Assembly: GCF_000023025.1 (NCBI RefSeq)
Contig: NC_012997.1
Location: forward strand, 1,038,764-1,102,763
Direction: 5' to 3'
From: Teredinibacter turnerae T7901
GTDB taxonomy: Bacteria; Pseudomonadota; Gammaproteobacteria; Pseudomonadales; Cellvibrionaceae
Length of the DNA: 64,000 nt
The notes under the pieces were generated by a model. That model worked only from the letters and a program-made list of their open reading frames with translations. It was not told the origin of the DNA and did no database searches. This document shows positions 20,471-29,596 of this stretch, in pieces (position 1 is the first letter of the stretch; each line of letters opens with the position of its first letter). The position numbers and the translations under genes are program-made.

Positions 20471-21684
20471 TGACTGACCAGCACAGCGTAGCGGCTACCC
20501 TGGAGTTGACCAGGGTTGGAATAGTTGTTGGTGAGGCGTCCGGCGATACCCTGGGCGCGGGGCTGATGCGCAGCCTGAAAGCACAATTCCCTGATTGCGA
20601 ATTTGAGGGTGTCGGCGGCCCTAAAATGATCGCGGAGGGATTTAACTCGCTTTACAAATTAGATCGATTGGCGGTGATGGGGTTGATCGATCCATTGAAG
20701 CGCTTACCTGAGTTATTGCGCATGCGCAAAGGGTTGCGCGAGCACTTTATTGCTAATCCGCCGGATATTTTTATTGGCATAGACGCTCCGGATTTTAATT
20801 TGACTCTGGAACAGCGCTTACGCGAAGCGGGTATTACGACCGCGCACTACGTAAGCCCGTCAGTGTGGGCATGGCGCCAGAAGCGAGTATTTAAAGTCGC
20901 AAAAGCGGTTGACCTTATGCTTACACTGTTCCCGTTTGAAGCGCGTTTTTATCAGGAACACAATATTCCGGTTAATTTTATTGGTCATACGTTGGCAGAC
21001 CAGATTCCTCTGCATACCGACAGACTAGACGCGCAGCAGACCTTGGGGCTGACCCATAGCGCGGGCACGACCTACGTGGCGTTACTGCCTGGCAGCCGAG
21101 CTGGCGAGATTGAAACACTCGGGCGCGAATTTTTGCTCGCCGCCGAGTTGTGTATCGCACAACGCAAAGACCTCCATTTTCTTGTGCCTGCAGCTAATAG
21201 CAAACGTTTTGCTCAGCTCGAGGCCCTGCTCAAAGATTTCCCTGATTTGCCGGTTTCATTATTCCTGCAGCAATCTCACGCGGTGATGGCGGCCGCTAAC
21301 GTTGTGGTCATGGCCTCCGGAACGACGACGCTCGAAGCCATGTTGCTGAAGCGACCTATGGTGATTGCGTACCGCATGTCCAAGTGGGCTTTTGCGATTG
21401 TCCGCCGCATGGTTAAAGTGAAGTTTTTTGGTTTGCCGAACTTGCTTGCCGACCGGCTATTGGTTCCCGAATTACTGCAGGATGAAGTCAATGCAGAATC
21501 GCTTGCGCGAGAGGTGCTTCATTTTATTAACGACCCCGCTGCTGCAGATCAGTTGACCAGCGAGTTCGAAAAAATTCACCTGTCGTTGCGCCGTAATGCA
21601 GACGCATCTGCCGCTGCTGCAATTTGCCAGTTGGTGGCGAAAAAACAGGGGCGTCGCTGGCCTCTCGAAGAAGTAACAGCATGA
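20470..21684 (+). CDS. lpxB: Lipid-A-disaccharide synthase LpxB
   Basis: LpxB joins UDP-diacylglucosamine to lipid X, forming the beta-1',6 disaccharide on the inner membrane face (GT19). From the ATG at 20470 it is 404 residues. Motifs include [14 protein letters not shown] near the N-terminus, [33 protein letters not shown] and the [20 protein letters not shown] donor-site segment. The frame continues upstream into lpxA, but the 1-base stop/start overlap marks the start. Its last four bases overlap rnhB (ATGA). Confidence 0.96.
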   Translation: MTDQHSVAATLELTRVGIVVGEASGDTLGAGLMRSLKAQFPDCEFEGVGGPKMIAEGFNSLYKLDRLAVMGLIDPLKRLPELLRMRKGLREHFIANPPDIFIGIDAPDFNLTLEQRLREAGITTAHYVSPSVWAWRQKRVFKVAKAVDLMLTLFPFEARFYQEHNIPVNFIGHTLADQIPLHTDRLDAQQTLGLTHSAGTTYVALLPGSRAGEIETLGREFLLAAELCIAQRKDLHFLVPAANSKRFAQLEALLKDFPDLPVSLFLQQSHAVMAAANVVVMASGTTTLEAMLLKRPMVIAYRMSKWAFAIVRRMVKVKFFGLPNLLADRLLVPELLQDEVNAESLAREVLHFINDPAAADQLTSEFEKIHLSLRRNADASAAAAICQLVAKKQGRRWPLEEVTA

Positions 21685-22256
21685 TTATCGCTGGCGTGGA
21701 TGAAGTCGGGCGTGGACCGCTTGCTGGCGATGTAGTCGCCGCCGCTGTGGTGCTTGGAGAAAATCATGGCATTGTCGGGTTGGCTGACTCAAAAAAACTG
21801 TCGGAAAAAAAACGTGAAGCGTTGTTTGTGCAAATTCAGCAGCAGGCGGAATGTTTTTGCATTGCCCGTGCAAGTGTTGCTGAAATTGATGAAATAAATA
21901 TTCTGCAAGCGAGCTTGCTCGCAATGAAGCGTGCAGTTGAGGGACTCAAAATTGAACCCGAGCACGTTCTGGTGGATGGTAATCGGCTGCCGCGTTGGCG
22001 ATACTCTGCGGAAGCCATTGTTAAAGGCGATAGCAAGGTCGAAGCTATTAGCGCCGCGTCAATTTTGGCGAAAGTGACGCGTGATCGGGAGATGGTCGCG
22101 TTTGAAGCACAATACCCTGGCTACGGGTTTGCTGGCCATAAAGGTTATCCAACGAAGCTGCATATGGATGCGTTGGCCCGGCTGGGAGTAACGCCAATTC
22201 ATCGCACGTCTTATGCACCTGTAAAGGCGTTGCTCGCGCAACAAGTTCTGTTTTGA
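21681..22256 (+). CDS. rnhB: Ribonuclease HII
   Basis: RNase HII cuts RNA in RNA-DNA hybrids and incises single ribonucleotides in DNA. The 191-residue protein shows the DEDD metal site: [13 protein letters not shown] (Asp, Glu), the later Asp in [10 protein letters not shown], and an Asp in the DREM region. [11 protein letters not shown] is also present. It starts at 21681, overlapping the lpxB stop as ATGA. In Pseudomonas and E. coli dnaE and accA lie downstream. Here synteny ends after rnhB. Confidence 0.96.
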   Translation: MIIAGVDEVGRGPLAGDVVAAAVVLGENHGIVGLADSKKLSEKKREALFVQIQQQAECFCIARASVAEIDEINILQASLLAMKRAVEGLKIEPEHVLVDGNRLPRWRYSAEAIVKGDSKVEAISAASILAKVTRDREMVAFEAQYPGYGFAGHKGYPTKLHMDALARLGVTPIHRTSYAPVKALLAQQVLF

Positions 22257-22710
22257 AAATTCGCGGTAAATACGGCTATTCGTGAAATAAATACTCTCGG
22301 CGGTGAAATCGCGTCTTGTTTTTCCCTTTCCCTTTCCCTTTCCCTTTTTTCTTTTTCTGCGTTCGCTTTTATTGTTGTTAACTTGCTTTCCCGATATGAG
22401 AAACGGTAAGCCCGGTATACCCGACTACTTTTATCAAGATTATTTAATCATATCCCGATTATCTACTAAGTATTTAACTCGCTAAAAATCGCGTTTTACC
22501 TTGATAAACTGTTGAAATATACGCCAAATGAGTATTTGGCACGTTTATCGTCTTATTCGTCAATATTTAGATGACAGAGATCGTCTATACCTAAATTAAC
22601 TTGCTGACAGTCGTGATTTTTCTCGTATGCAAGGTCTAAAGATGTACCCACGTCGTAAAACCTTGAAAGGAAACCGCGTATTCAGTGCGGACGGATTCTC
22701 GGAGGCTGTA
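22257..22710. other. Intergenic region after rnhB, end of conserved synteny
   Basis: No convincing gene is seen in these 454 bases. They contain the hexamer repeat at 22321-22344, then an A+T-rich stretch with several short direct and inverted segments around 22440-22600. No clean terminator or sigma-70 promoter could be picked out, although the A+T content suggests regulatory DNA for the PilZ gene. Confidence 0.6.
22321..22344. repeat. Hexamer tandem repeat TTTCCC x4; G-quadruplex motif on the minus strand
   Basis: Four perfect TTTCCC units are followed by six T. The complementary strand reads GGG repeated four times with AAA spacers, which meets the classic four-tract G-quadruplex pattern. 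A short open frame that would encode Phe-Pro repeats crosses it, but shows no other sign of being a gene. Confidence 0.85.
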
Positions 22711-23253
22711 ATGGCTACCAAGTCTGTAAGTAAACAGCTGCCTGCAAATTGGGATATGAGCTTGCTGGTGGAGCCATGGCTTCATTGGTATAGCTATTGG
22801 ACTAATTGGTTTTTGGCGAGTGACGACAGTATGCGCCAGTTCATCCGACATCCATCTGATATACCGATTCAATATGTGCTAGGCTCTGACAATGAACTCC
22901 CTGTGGAGCACGGCAACAGCGAGCGACTAAAAGACGTTAGTCGCGGCGGCCTTTGTTTTGCCGCGGAGCGACCTGTGCGTAGGGGGACGCCAATCCACAT
23001 TGAAATCCCTATTCAGAGCCCGCCGTACCGCGCAGAAGGGCTGGTCGCCTGGTGTCGTCCAGAGGGAGACCACTTCGCAGTGGGGGTTCAGTTTAACGAA
23101 CCCTCTACCCGTTTCAGCGTGCGCATGGTGGAGCAGGTTTGCCACATTGAGCACTACCGAACGAAAGTGATGCACGAGGAAGGCAGGGAGCTTTCGAGTC
23201 AGGATGCGGCGCGCGAATGGGTTGAAAAATATGCGGCAGAATTCCCGAATTAA
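22711..23253 (+). CDS. PilZ-domain c-di-GMP-binding protein
   Basis: The C-terminal two thirds match a PilZ domain. The c-di-GMP-binding arginines are in MRQFIRHPSD (R-x3-R), and about 60 residues later comes the DVSRGGLCF box (D-x-S-x2-G). A VGVQF strand typical of the fold follows. The N-terminal 50 residues are tryptophan-rich (WLHWYSYWTNWFL) and unassigned. I choose the start at 22711 (180 residues) because GGAGG lies five bases upstream. The frame is open from an ATG at 22627. Such proteins change motility, pili or polysaccharide output when they bind c-di-GMP. The specific target is unknown. The GGDEF-EAL protein 2.3 kb downstream could supply or remove the ligand. Confidence 0.85.
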   Translation: MATKSVSKQLPANWDMSLLVEPWLHWYSYWTNWFLASDDSMRQFIRHPSDIPIQYVLGSDNELPVEHGNSERLKDVSRGGLCFAAERPVRRGTPIHIEIPIQSPPYRAEGLVAWCRPEGDHFAVGVQFNEPSTRFSVRMVEQVCHIEHYRTKVMHEEGRELSSQDAAREWVEKYAAEFPN

Positions 23254-23412
23254 CGCAATTTATTAGTTGCGCTTGACCGGTTCTGAGTCTGCTAAAAATG
23301 TAACAAGATTTCTGCTAAATTGAGCGGCCCTAGCATGTAGAGCCGTGTTATTTACCACAAATTTTCTAGCTCGGTAGCTCTTGTCGCTCGATAGCTTCTA
23401 GCGCAGAGGCTT

Positions 23413-23943
23413 TTAAGCGGCGAGCAGTTTGTCGTAGCGGCGGCTCAAAATATCGTAGAACTGTTCGCGCAGTTGCATGATACTGTTTTTTAAATCGGCG
23501 ATTTCCTGCTCCGTAATGTCTTCTCTGCCCACGTACACCTGTTTGCGAAACAGCGCTATCCGAGCTGCATAGAGGCGCAGGGTTTTCTCCATGGTTTTTT
23601 CGCCAAGCATCAATAAACGGGCCTCGGCTTCAGCGAGGCGGTCAAATTCCTTCACCAGTTCAGCATTAATTCGCTCAAGCTCCTGCTTGCGTGCAGCGGG
23701 CCAGCGTTTCCCGAAGCGGGTAGATTCAATCACCAAGGCAGAATACTTGGCGAAGCTGTGGTTGACATCGGCCGATATTTGTTCCAGATAACTTAACTTG
23801 CGGTGTTGGGTTGGCGGAGCATCGGCGAGAGCCTGCGTCTTATGCCAAAGACGTCCCATATAGAAAAACGCTGTTGCCATCGCAGCACCAAATACAATCT
23901 TTAAACCTGATTCCAACAGGGGCCATAATTCAGCGGAGTTCAT
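23413..23943 (-). CDS. Hypothetical membrane-anchored coiled-coil protein
   Basis: I do not recognise this 176-residue protein. From the chosen start (MNSAELWPLLESGLKIVFG) there is one hydrophobic segment at about 13-30. A charged, mostly helical remainder follows, with heptad-like runs (RKQELERINAELVKEFDRL and the region to the end) predicting coiled coil. The likely topology is a cytoplasmic body anchored by an N-terminal helix. The frame is open 39 codons further upstream, but that part is low-complexity and lacks a ribosome site. It is convergent with the PilZ gene and 150 bases downstream of the YciH gene on the same strand. Confidence 0.65.
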   Translation of the reverse strand: MNSAELWPLLESGLKIVFGAAMATAFFYMGRLWHKTQALADAPPTQHRKLSYLEQISADVNHSFAKYSALVIESTRFGKRWPAARKQELERINAELVKEFDRLAEAEARLLMLGEKTMEKTLRLYAARIALFRKQVYVGREDITEQEIADLKNSIMQLREQFYDILSRRYDKLLAA

Positions 23944-24093
23944 GAAGCTGGTTGTCCTCGTCAATTTGTTGACATCGAGCGCCTGGGTTGCCGTTTGTTT
24001 CTCGTTTAGACGCCTGTTTTTCGGCGGTGAGTAGGCAGATACAGCTACCCTGGCTGTCATACAACACTCGACAGCAAGAACTGAACCAGAAGG

Positions 24094-24417
24094 TTAGCCT
24101 CCTGCGATTTTTACGGTGTACCCTTCCTTTGTAAGCCATTCAGCAATTTTTTCTCGCTGTTCGCCTTGAATTTCAATCACGCCATTTTTTACTGTGCCGC
24201 CTGTACCACACAGCTGTTTGAGCTTTTTGCTCAATGTTTTGAGCGCGTCCTCTTTCAGCGGAAGGCCTTTTACCAGCGTAACGCCTTTACCGCCGCGCCC
24301 TTTGCTCTCCCGGTGAAGGCGCACAATCCCGTCGCCTGCGGGTGCTGTGCTAGCTGCGCTGGGCGATGTTTTAATACGGCCTTGATCGGTGGAATACACA
24401 AGACGGCTGTTGCTCAT
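24094..24417 (-). CDS. yciH: SUI1/eIF1-family translation factor YciH
   Basis: This 107-residue protein has a disordered N-terminus (MSNSRLVYSTDQGRIKTS) and a SUI1 domain: RGGKGVTLVKGLPL, then LKKLCGTGG-like KLKQLCGTGGTVKNGVIEIQ and a final WLTKEGYTVKIAGG. The family is related to eukaryotic eIF1. E. coli YciH discriminates against non-canonical initiation in vitro. A GAGGAG ribosome site supports the start at 24417, although the frame extends further. It is divergent from the ion channel gene with a 103-base gap. Confidence 0.9.
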   Translation of the reverse strand: MSNSRLVYSTDQGRIKTSPSAASTAPAGDGIVRLHRESKGRGGKGVTLVKGLPLKEDALKTLSKKLKQLCGTGGTVKNGVIEIQGEQREKIAEWLTKEGYTVKIAGG

Positions 24418-24520
24418 GGTGGGCTCCTCGAAAGATGGGGCACAGATTATACCGTATACTAAGCGGCCAGCCGCACTCGCGGCAAAGACCGAACCGACCT
24501 GGGAGACAAGGTACGTCAGC

Positions 24521-25339
24521 ATGGCAGAACGCTCACAATCCCCCCTGCAAAAACACCTATACGAAGTGATATTTGGCACCGAGACGCCGGCCGGTAAGCG
24601 GTTCGATCTGTGGCTGATCTGGATGATCGTGCTAAGCGTGCTGGTGCTGATGATCGATTCCGTCATGTGGTTACAGCAAAGTTGGCAGACCGCGCTGGAT
24701 ATTGCAGAGTGGGTTTTTACGCTGGCGTTCGCTGCAGAATACTGTGTCCGGATTTACTGTTCTCCTCAGCGTCGTCGCTACATTTTTAGTTTTTACGGCG
24801 TAGTGGACTTACTGTCGATACTCCCGAGTTTTCTCGAGCTCTTGATGCCTGGCGCAAACTTCTTGTTAATTGTCAGGCTGTTGCGCGTACTGCGAATATT
24901 TCGAATTTTGAAGCTGGTGCGCTATTTAACAGACGCCAATATTCTCGTGCGCGCAGTGGTGTACTCACGGCATAAAATTTTTGTTTTTTTTATGTCGGTG
25001 CTGGTGTTGAGCGTAATTTTCGGCTCGTTGATGTATTTAGTAGAGGGGCCAACCAACGGGTTCAGCAGTATTCCAAAAAGCATTTATTGGACGATCGTGA
25101 CGATTACCACCGTGGGGTACGGCGATATTACGCCGCAAACCTGGCTGGGGCAGATCATCGCCGCTGCAGCCATGTTAACCGGCTATTCTATTCTCGCGGT
25201 ACCCACAGGTATTTTTACCGCTGAATTGTCACAGGAAATGCAGAAGCAACGGGTGCAGCTCGCGTGCAAAGGGTGTGGAAAAACGGGGCATGAGACTGAT
25301 GCCGTCTACTGTCGTTTCTGTGGTCATGGCTTAAAGTAA
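24521..25339 (+). CDS. Voltage-gated K+ channel with C-terminal zinc ribbon
   Basis: This is a six-transmembrane ion channel of 272 residues, starting MAERSQSPLQKHLYEVIFG. The voltage-sensor helix S4 is arginine-rich (VRLLRVLRIFRILKLVRYL, about 118-136). The pore carries the K+ selectivity filter TTVGYGD (196-202). After S6 comes a short helix, then a CxxC-x11-CxxC zinc ribbon (Cys 249, 252, 264 and 267) instead of the RCK or cyclic-nucleotide domain usual in larger channels. It is probably a tetramer in the inner membrane, mediating K+ flux on depolarisation. The ribbon's role (gating, redox or metal sensing) is not known to me. The frame is open from 24389, but that part is antisense to yciH. 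Confidence 0.9.
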   Translation: MAERSQSPLQKHLYEVIFGTETPAGKRFDLWLIWMIVLSVLVLMIDSVMWLQQSWQTALDIAEWVFTLAFAAEYCVRIYCSPQRRRYIFSFYGVVDLLSILPSFLELLMPGANFLLIVRLLRVLRIFRILKLVRYLTDANILVRAVVYSRHKIFVFFMSVLVLSVIFGSLMYLVEGPTNGFSSIPKSIYWTIVTITTVGYGDITPQTWLGQIIAAAAMLTGYSILAVPTGIFTAELSQEMQKQRVQLACKGCGKTGHETDAVYCRFCGHGLK

Positions 25340-25531
25340 TTACCCGTTTTTTGCCGTTTATCGACTAAATTGAACCTCAAGTCGACGTGAAAAGCCTGTT
25401 TTTGCCGCGATATTTGGCTTGCTGATAGTGAGCTTGTCTATACTAAATGGAGTATCTTGTGGCGACGAAAGCGAGAGCGTCTGTCGCGCCAGCCAACTAT
25501 CGATGACTCAAGCAAACGTTGATACCTGCCT

Positions 25532-27661
25532 GTGACTCCTGAGCCCCAACCAACGATTACCGACAATATAGAGCTCCTCGCACTGTTAGATGCGCTGCGG
25601 TCGGTCATTCTCTATTTTGATCGCTGGGGTACGGTGATTCATGGCAATCGCAGAGCATGCCAGTGGCGACCGTTAGAACAGCTTGTTGGGCGCACGTTTG
25701 TCGAGCTTGCGCAACACTGGCACCAGCCGGAGCAAACCCAGCGCGAAATGATGCAAGTGGTGCGTACGGGAATCCCCAGTTGGGGAGTGAAGGAGCGTTC
25801 TGGCAAAGGGGCGGACTGTCGCTGGTTCAGCGTCGATAAAATTCCTACGCTCAACAAGCTTGGCGAAGTCACCGGCGTAATGCTGGTGATAAACGACATT
25901 TCCGAGTCGGTGGTCAAGGAGCGAGCCCTCGAAGAGAGCGATGCTCGCTATAAGGCGTTTATCGCTAATAGTGCGGATGCTATCTGGTGTTACGAGGTCT
26001 ACCCGCCGGTCGATACAACGCTTTCGCCGCAGCTGCAAGTGGAACAGATACTTAAACGAGCCATATTAGTCGAATGCAACGAGACGCTCGCGCGATTTTT
26101 TGGTGTGACTCACACGCGGGATGTGATTGGCTTACCGCTGTCACGTAGCGGATCGCTTTCCAGTTATCAAGACGTCCGCGCTTTTATCGATAACGGATAT
26201 CGGCTGGAAAACAAGGAGTTTTCACGTGTTGATCGCACCGGCATGTGCGGGTACATGCAGAGCTCGGCAATTGGTGTGGTTGAAAATGGATTGTTGATGC
26301 GCGCCTGGGGTATAACCCGCGACATCACCGATCAACGCACGCATACGGACCGCATGGAGTACCTCGCAAACCACGATTCGCTCACCCTGTTGCCCAACCG
26401 AACGCTGCTCTACAGCACCATGGAGCAAACCATCGCCAACGCCAAAAATGATCAGTTAATGGCGCTGATGATTATCGACCTGGACCGCTTTAAAGAGATA
26501 AACGACACACTGGGCCATCGCGCTGGAGACAGCGTGCTGCAGCAGGTTGGTCCGCGCCTCGAAGGGGAGATGGTCGAACTGGAGGGTTTGGTTGCCCGTT
26601 TGGGTGGAGATGAGTTTGCCGTATTCTTGCCGCGCGTGCGCAATGCCCATCAGGCGCTGGTACTCGGGCATCGGTTTATTGACAGTCTAGGAGAGCCATT
26701 CGAGATAGAAACCTTTCGCACCGAGGTTACCGCGAGCATCGGAATTTCTATGTTTCCGGATCAGGGGCGGGATGTGAGCACCTTGATGCGCTATGCAGAC
26801 GTCGCTATGTACCATGCCAAGCGCGCCTTGAAAGGGGTTGCCGTCTACGATCCGGAATTCGACCCGCATTCACCCACGCGCTTGGAGATTATGGGAGCAC
26901 TGCGGCGAGCCATTCGGGAAAGTCAGCTCGAGCTGTATTTTCAACCTAAGATCGATCTGCTCACCCATCGGGTGACCGGGTTTGAAGGTCTATTGCGGTG
27001 GCATCACCCGGAAATTGGCACAGTACCGCCAGTGGATTTTATTCCCATCGTTGAGAAATCTAATCTGATTTATCCGTTGACCTGCTGGGTGATGGCAGAA
27101 TCTATTCGCCAGTGCGCGATCTGGCGGCGCGAAGGTCACGATATAACAGTGGCGATGAACTTGTCTGCCAGCAATGTGACCGACGAACGTCTGCTGGCTG
27201 AATTGCGTCAGCTGCTAACGCAGTACGATTTACCGGGCCATTGTCTGGAGATGGAGTTGACGGAATCGACCATCATGAATGACCCGGAGCGTGCGTTGAC
27301 CGCGTTGAAAAAAATCGCGGCACTTGGCGTCCATCTTTCGATTGACGATTTCGGCACGGGCTACTCCTCACTGGCCTACCTAAAGCGGTTGCCGGTGGGA
27401 ACGCTTAAAATCGACAAGTCGTTTGTGATGGATATGCTCATTGATGAGCAGGACGAAATTATCGTTAATTCCACGATTAATCTTGCTCACAACCTTGGCC
27501 TCAGCGTGGTGGCGGAGGGCGTGGAATCACAGGAAATCTACCAACGCCTGCAGGATCATAAGTGCGATAGTGCGCAGGGGTTCCTGATTGCACGGCCGAT
27601 GCCCGCAGCGGATGCAACCCGCTGGTTGCTTAACAGCCAGTGGTCGGGTGGGTTACCCTAG
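25532..27661 (+). CDS. PAS-GGDEF-EAL cyclic-di-GMP turnover protein
   Basis: This 709-residue protein has an N-terminal PAS domain (about 15-125), a second PAS-like domain (about 135-265) closing with WGITRDIT, a GGDEF domain (about 280-440) and an EAL domain (about 455-700). The diguanylate cyclase site is intact (RLGGDEFAVF and DLDRFKEINDTLGHRAGD), without an obvious RxxD inhibitory site just before it. The EAL site reads FEGLLRW, with the metal and catalytic residues in MELTEST, IDDFGTGYSSLAYLKRL and VAEGVES. Both synthesis and hydrolysis are therefore plausible. No membrane segment is visible, so it should be a soluble sensor. Start GTG 25532 has no clear ribosome site. It converges on bepA. 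Confidence 0.93.
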   Translation: MTPEPQPTITDNIELLALLDALRSVILYFDRWGTVIHGNRRACQWRPLEQLVGRTFVELAQHWHQPEQTQREMMQVVRTGIPSWGVKERSGKGADCRWFSVDKIPTLNKLGEVTGVMLVINDISESVVKERALEESDARYKAFIANSADAIWCYEVYPPVDTTLSPQLQVEQILKRAILVECNETLARFFGVTHTRDVIGLPLSRSGSLSSYQDVRAFIDNGYRLENKEFSRVDRTGMCGYMQSSAIGVVENGLLMRAWGITRDITDQRTHTDRMEYLANHDSLTLLPNRTLLYSTMEQTIANAKNDQLMALMIIDLDRFKEINDTLGHRAGDSVLQQVGPRLEGEMVELEGLVARLGGDEFAVFLPRVRNAHQALVLGHRFIDSLGEPFEIETFRTEVTASIGISMFPDQGRDVSTLMRYADVAMYHAKRALKGVAVYDPEFDPHSPTRLEIMGALRRAIRESQLELYFQPKIDLLTHRVTGFEGLLRWHHPEIGTVPPVDFIPIVEKSNLIYPLTCWVMAESIRQCAIWRREGHDITVAMNLSASNVTDERLLAELRQLLTQYDLPGHCLEMELTESTIMNDPERALTALKKIAALGVHLSIDDFGTGYSSLAYLKRLPVGTLKIDKSFVMDMLIDEQDEIIVNSTINLAHNLGLSVVAEGVESQEIYQRLQDHKCDSAQGFLIARPMPAADATRWLLNSQWSGGLP

Positions 27662-27681
27662 CCGCGGTTAGCCTGTCGGCG

Positions 27682-29142
27682 CTAAAGATCCTTCATTTCA
27701 CGTCGCATTTCGCGGACCTCTCGCAGCTGCTCTTCGAGCCTGGCGCGTGCTTGCGGGCTTTTACTGCTGGTGAGGCGCATCGCGTTAGTCAGTTGGATTT
27801 CAGCTTTGTCGTACAGGCCGTTGAGTTTGAAATACTCTGCACGCGCGACGTGCACCTCGTAAATGTTGCCCGCCAGCCCCTCAACTTCGGCGGTTAAATA
27901 CCAGATATAGTCATCTTTCGGGCGGCGTTGTACGTGCGCGCGCAACACGTCTTTGCAGGTTTGATAATCGCCAGACATCATCAGTACTTCGGCGTAGCGG
28001 GTATTCAGTGGGTGGCTGTTTGGCTGCTTTTTCAGATTGGCCTCAAGGACTTTCCGCGCTGCGGCAAAATCGCCAGACTCTGCGTAAATATCGGCCTTAG
28101 CGATCTGGAAGTAGACGTTGTCTGGCTCCTGGGCCAGTAACGGCGCGATCTCCTGGGTTGCCCGCTCGGTTTCGCCGTTGCGGGTGAGCGCCAGTACCAA
28201 GCCATAGCGGGCAGCAACCCTGTCAAACTGGGTGCCGCGCATTTCGCTTTCAAACATATTGACGGCAGTCTGGTGGTTTTTCTCGTGCAGCAGATAGGCG
28301 CGGGCCTTAATCAGGTCGTATTCTTCAACAGGTAACGGTGGTTTGTTTGGGTATTGTTGAGCGCGCAAGCGCGCTTCAGTCACCCGGGATTCTGTCACCG
28401 GGTGCGACAAAAGAAATTCTGGCGGACGTCGCTGGAATCGGGTTGCACGCAGCATATTTTCAAACATGCCCGCCATGGCATAAGGGTCCATGCCACTGCG
28501 AACCAATGTTTCCATGCCCAGGCGGTCTGCTTCCTGCTCCATCTGCCGGCTAAAGCGCAATTGTGAGTCCAGGGCCGCGGCTTGAGTCGCGGAAATCGCG
28601 GCGATACCCGCGTCAGTTCCTGCGGCGACTCCTAGCAGAATGCTGGCGAGAAAAGCGGCGAGGTAGGTCGTGCTGGAGTTTTGCTGCTTTTCAACCTGAC
28701 GCGCATAGTGCCGCTGGCTTAAGTGAGCAAGCTCATGCGCAATTACCGAAGACATCTGCTCTTCGGTATCGGCGAATTTCAGGATGCCGGTGTTGACCCC
28801 GATGATGCCGCCTGGAACTGCAAATGCGTTAAGTGTGGGGTTTTCGATCACCAGAATGTCGAGACGGCGGTCTTTGAGCTCACTATAGGCGGCGAGTTTG
28901 CGTACCATGTTCTCAACGTAAACCTGAATAAAGGGGTCAGACGTGGTGGGTACCTGCGAGCGGTAAATGCGCAACCATTTCTGGCCCAGCTCGTACTCTT
29001 GTTTCGGTGAAATCAGGCCCGCGCTGTTGTCCCCTAGCTCAGGCAATTGCAGGTCAGCAGCCAGCGTTTGTTGGGCAAAACACAGGCCCAGGCAGGCTGC
29101 GACCAGAGCGCGAAATGACTGTTGTAATAGTTTTTGTAACAA
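27682..29142 (-). CDS. bepA: Periplasmic M48 metalloprotease/chaperone BepA
   Basis: BepA (YfgC) helps LptD assembly and degrades stalled outer membrane proteins in the periplasm. The 486-residue protein has a signal peptide ending near residue 29 (QQTLAAD) and the zinc site HELAH (136-140), with a third ligand Glu in QMEQEADRLG. A C-terminal array of tetratricopeptide repeats spans about 290-480. It is transcribed divergently from the tusA-perM pair, the arrangement seen in Pseudomonas. It adds to the BAM/LPS theme of the window. Confidence 0.93.
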   Translation of the reverse strand: MLQKLLQQSFRALVAACLGLCFAQQTLAADLQLPELGDNSAGLISPKQEYELGQKWLRIYRSQVPTTSDPFIQVYVENMVRKLAAYSELKDRRLDILVIENPTLNAFAVPGGIIGVNTGILKFADTEEQMSSVIAHELAHLSQRHYARQVEKQQNSSTTYLAAFLASILLGVAAGTDAGIAAISATQAAALDSQLRFSRQMEQEADRLGMETLVRSGMDPYAMAGMFENMLRATRFQRRPPEFLLSHPVTESRVTEARLRAQQYPNKPPLPVEEYDLIKARAYLLHEKNHQTAVNMFESEMRGTQFDRVAARYGLVLALTRNGETERATQEIAPLLAQEPDNVYFQIAKADIYAESGDFAAARKVLEANLKKQPNSHPLNTRYAEVLMMSGDYQTCKDVLRAHVQRRPKDDYIWYLTAEVEGLAGNIYEVHVARAEYFKLNGLYDKAEIQLTNAMRLTSSKSPQARARLEEQLREVREMRREMKDL

Positions 29143-29312
29143 GTTTCTGCCCCAGGCTGAAGGGTTGATTGTCAGAGTCCAAGTTTACCGCAAGCGTAGC
29201 CCTCTTTGATCGGGTTGGCGGCATAGAGTTCATTCAGTTCGTGCTATGATCGACGTCGACTGGTCGCTGTTATTCAGACGGCGACCGCCTCTTTACCGAC
29301 GCCAACTACAGG

Positions 29313-29594
29313 ATGACTGTGACTCACGCTACTCAAACCACTGATTGCGATCTGGAAATAGACGCGATTGGTCTCGCCTGCCCGATGCCTCTTCTTAAAG
29401 CGAAACAAGGCTTGAGCCGCCTCTCACACGGCCAGACTCTGCGGTTGATGGCGAGTGATCCCGGCTCGGAGCGGGATGTGAAAACATTCGCGAAGTTGTC
29501 TTTGCATACGTTGTTGCATTTCGAGAGGCAAGATGAGCTGTATATCTATGTCCTGCAAAAATGCGATAGCGCGCAACTGACAGGGCAGAAATAA
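29313..29594 (+). CDS. TusA/SirA-family sulfur carrier protein
   Basis: This 93-residue protein has the family signature DAIGLACPMPLLKAKQGL (the CPxP motif with the sulphur-carrying Cys), followed by the usual two-layer fold with FAKLSLHTLL and FERQDELYIYVLQK. TusA relays persulfide sulphur for tRNA thiolation and molybdenum cofactor work. The subgroup next to perM and bepA has been linked to molybdenum cofactor and nitrate respiration in Pseudomonas. A second copy may exist elsewhere, so I leave the symbol empty. perM starts two bases after its stop. Confidence 0.88.
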   Translation: MTVTHATQTTDCDLEIDAIGLACPMPLLKAKQGLSRLSHGQTLRLMASDPGSERDVKTFAKLSLHTLLHFERQDELYIYVLQKCDSAQLTGQK

Positions 29595-29596
29595 CC

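Noticed and set aside
22303-22485. 60-codon frame encoding a Phe-Pro repeat over the TTTCCC repeat
   Set aside because: The repetitive peptide is just the translation of the hexamer repeat. There is no ribosome site and no family resemblance.
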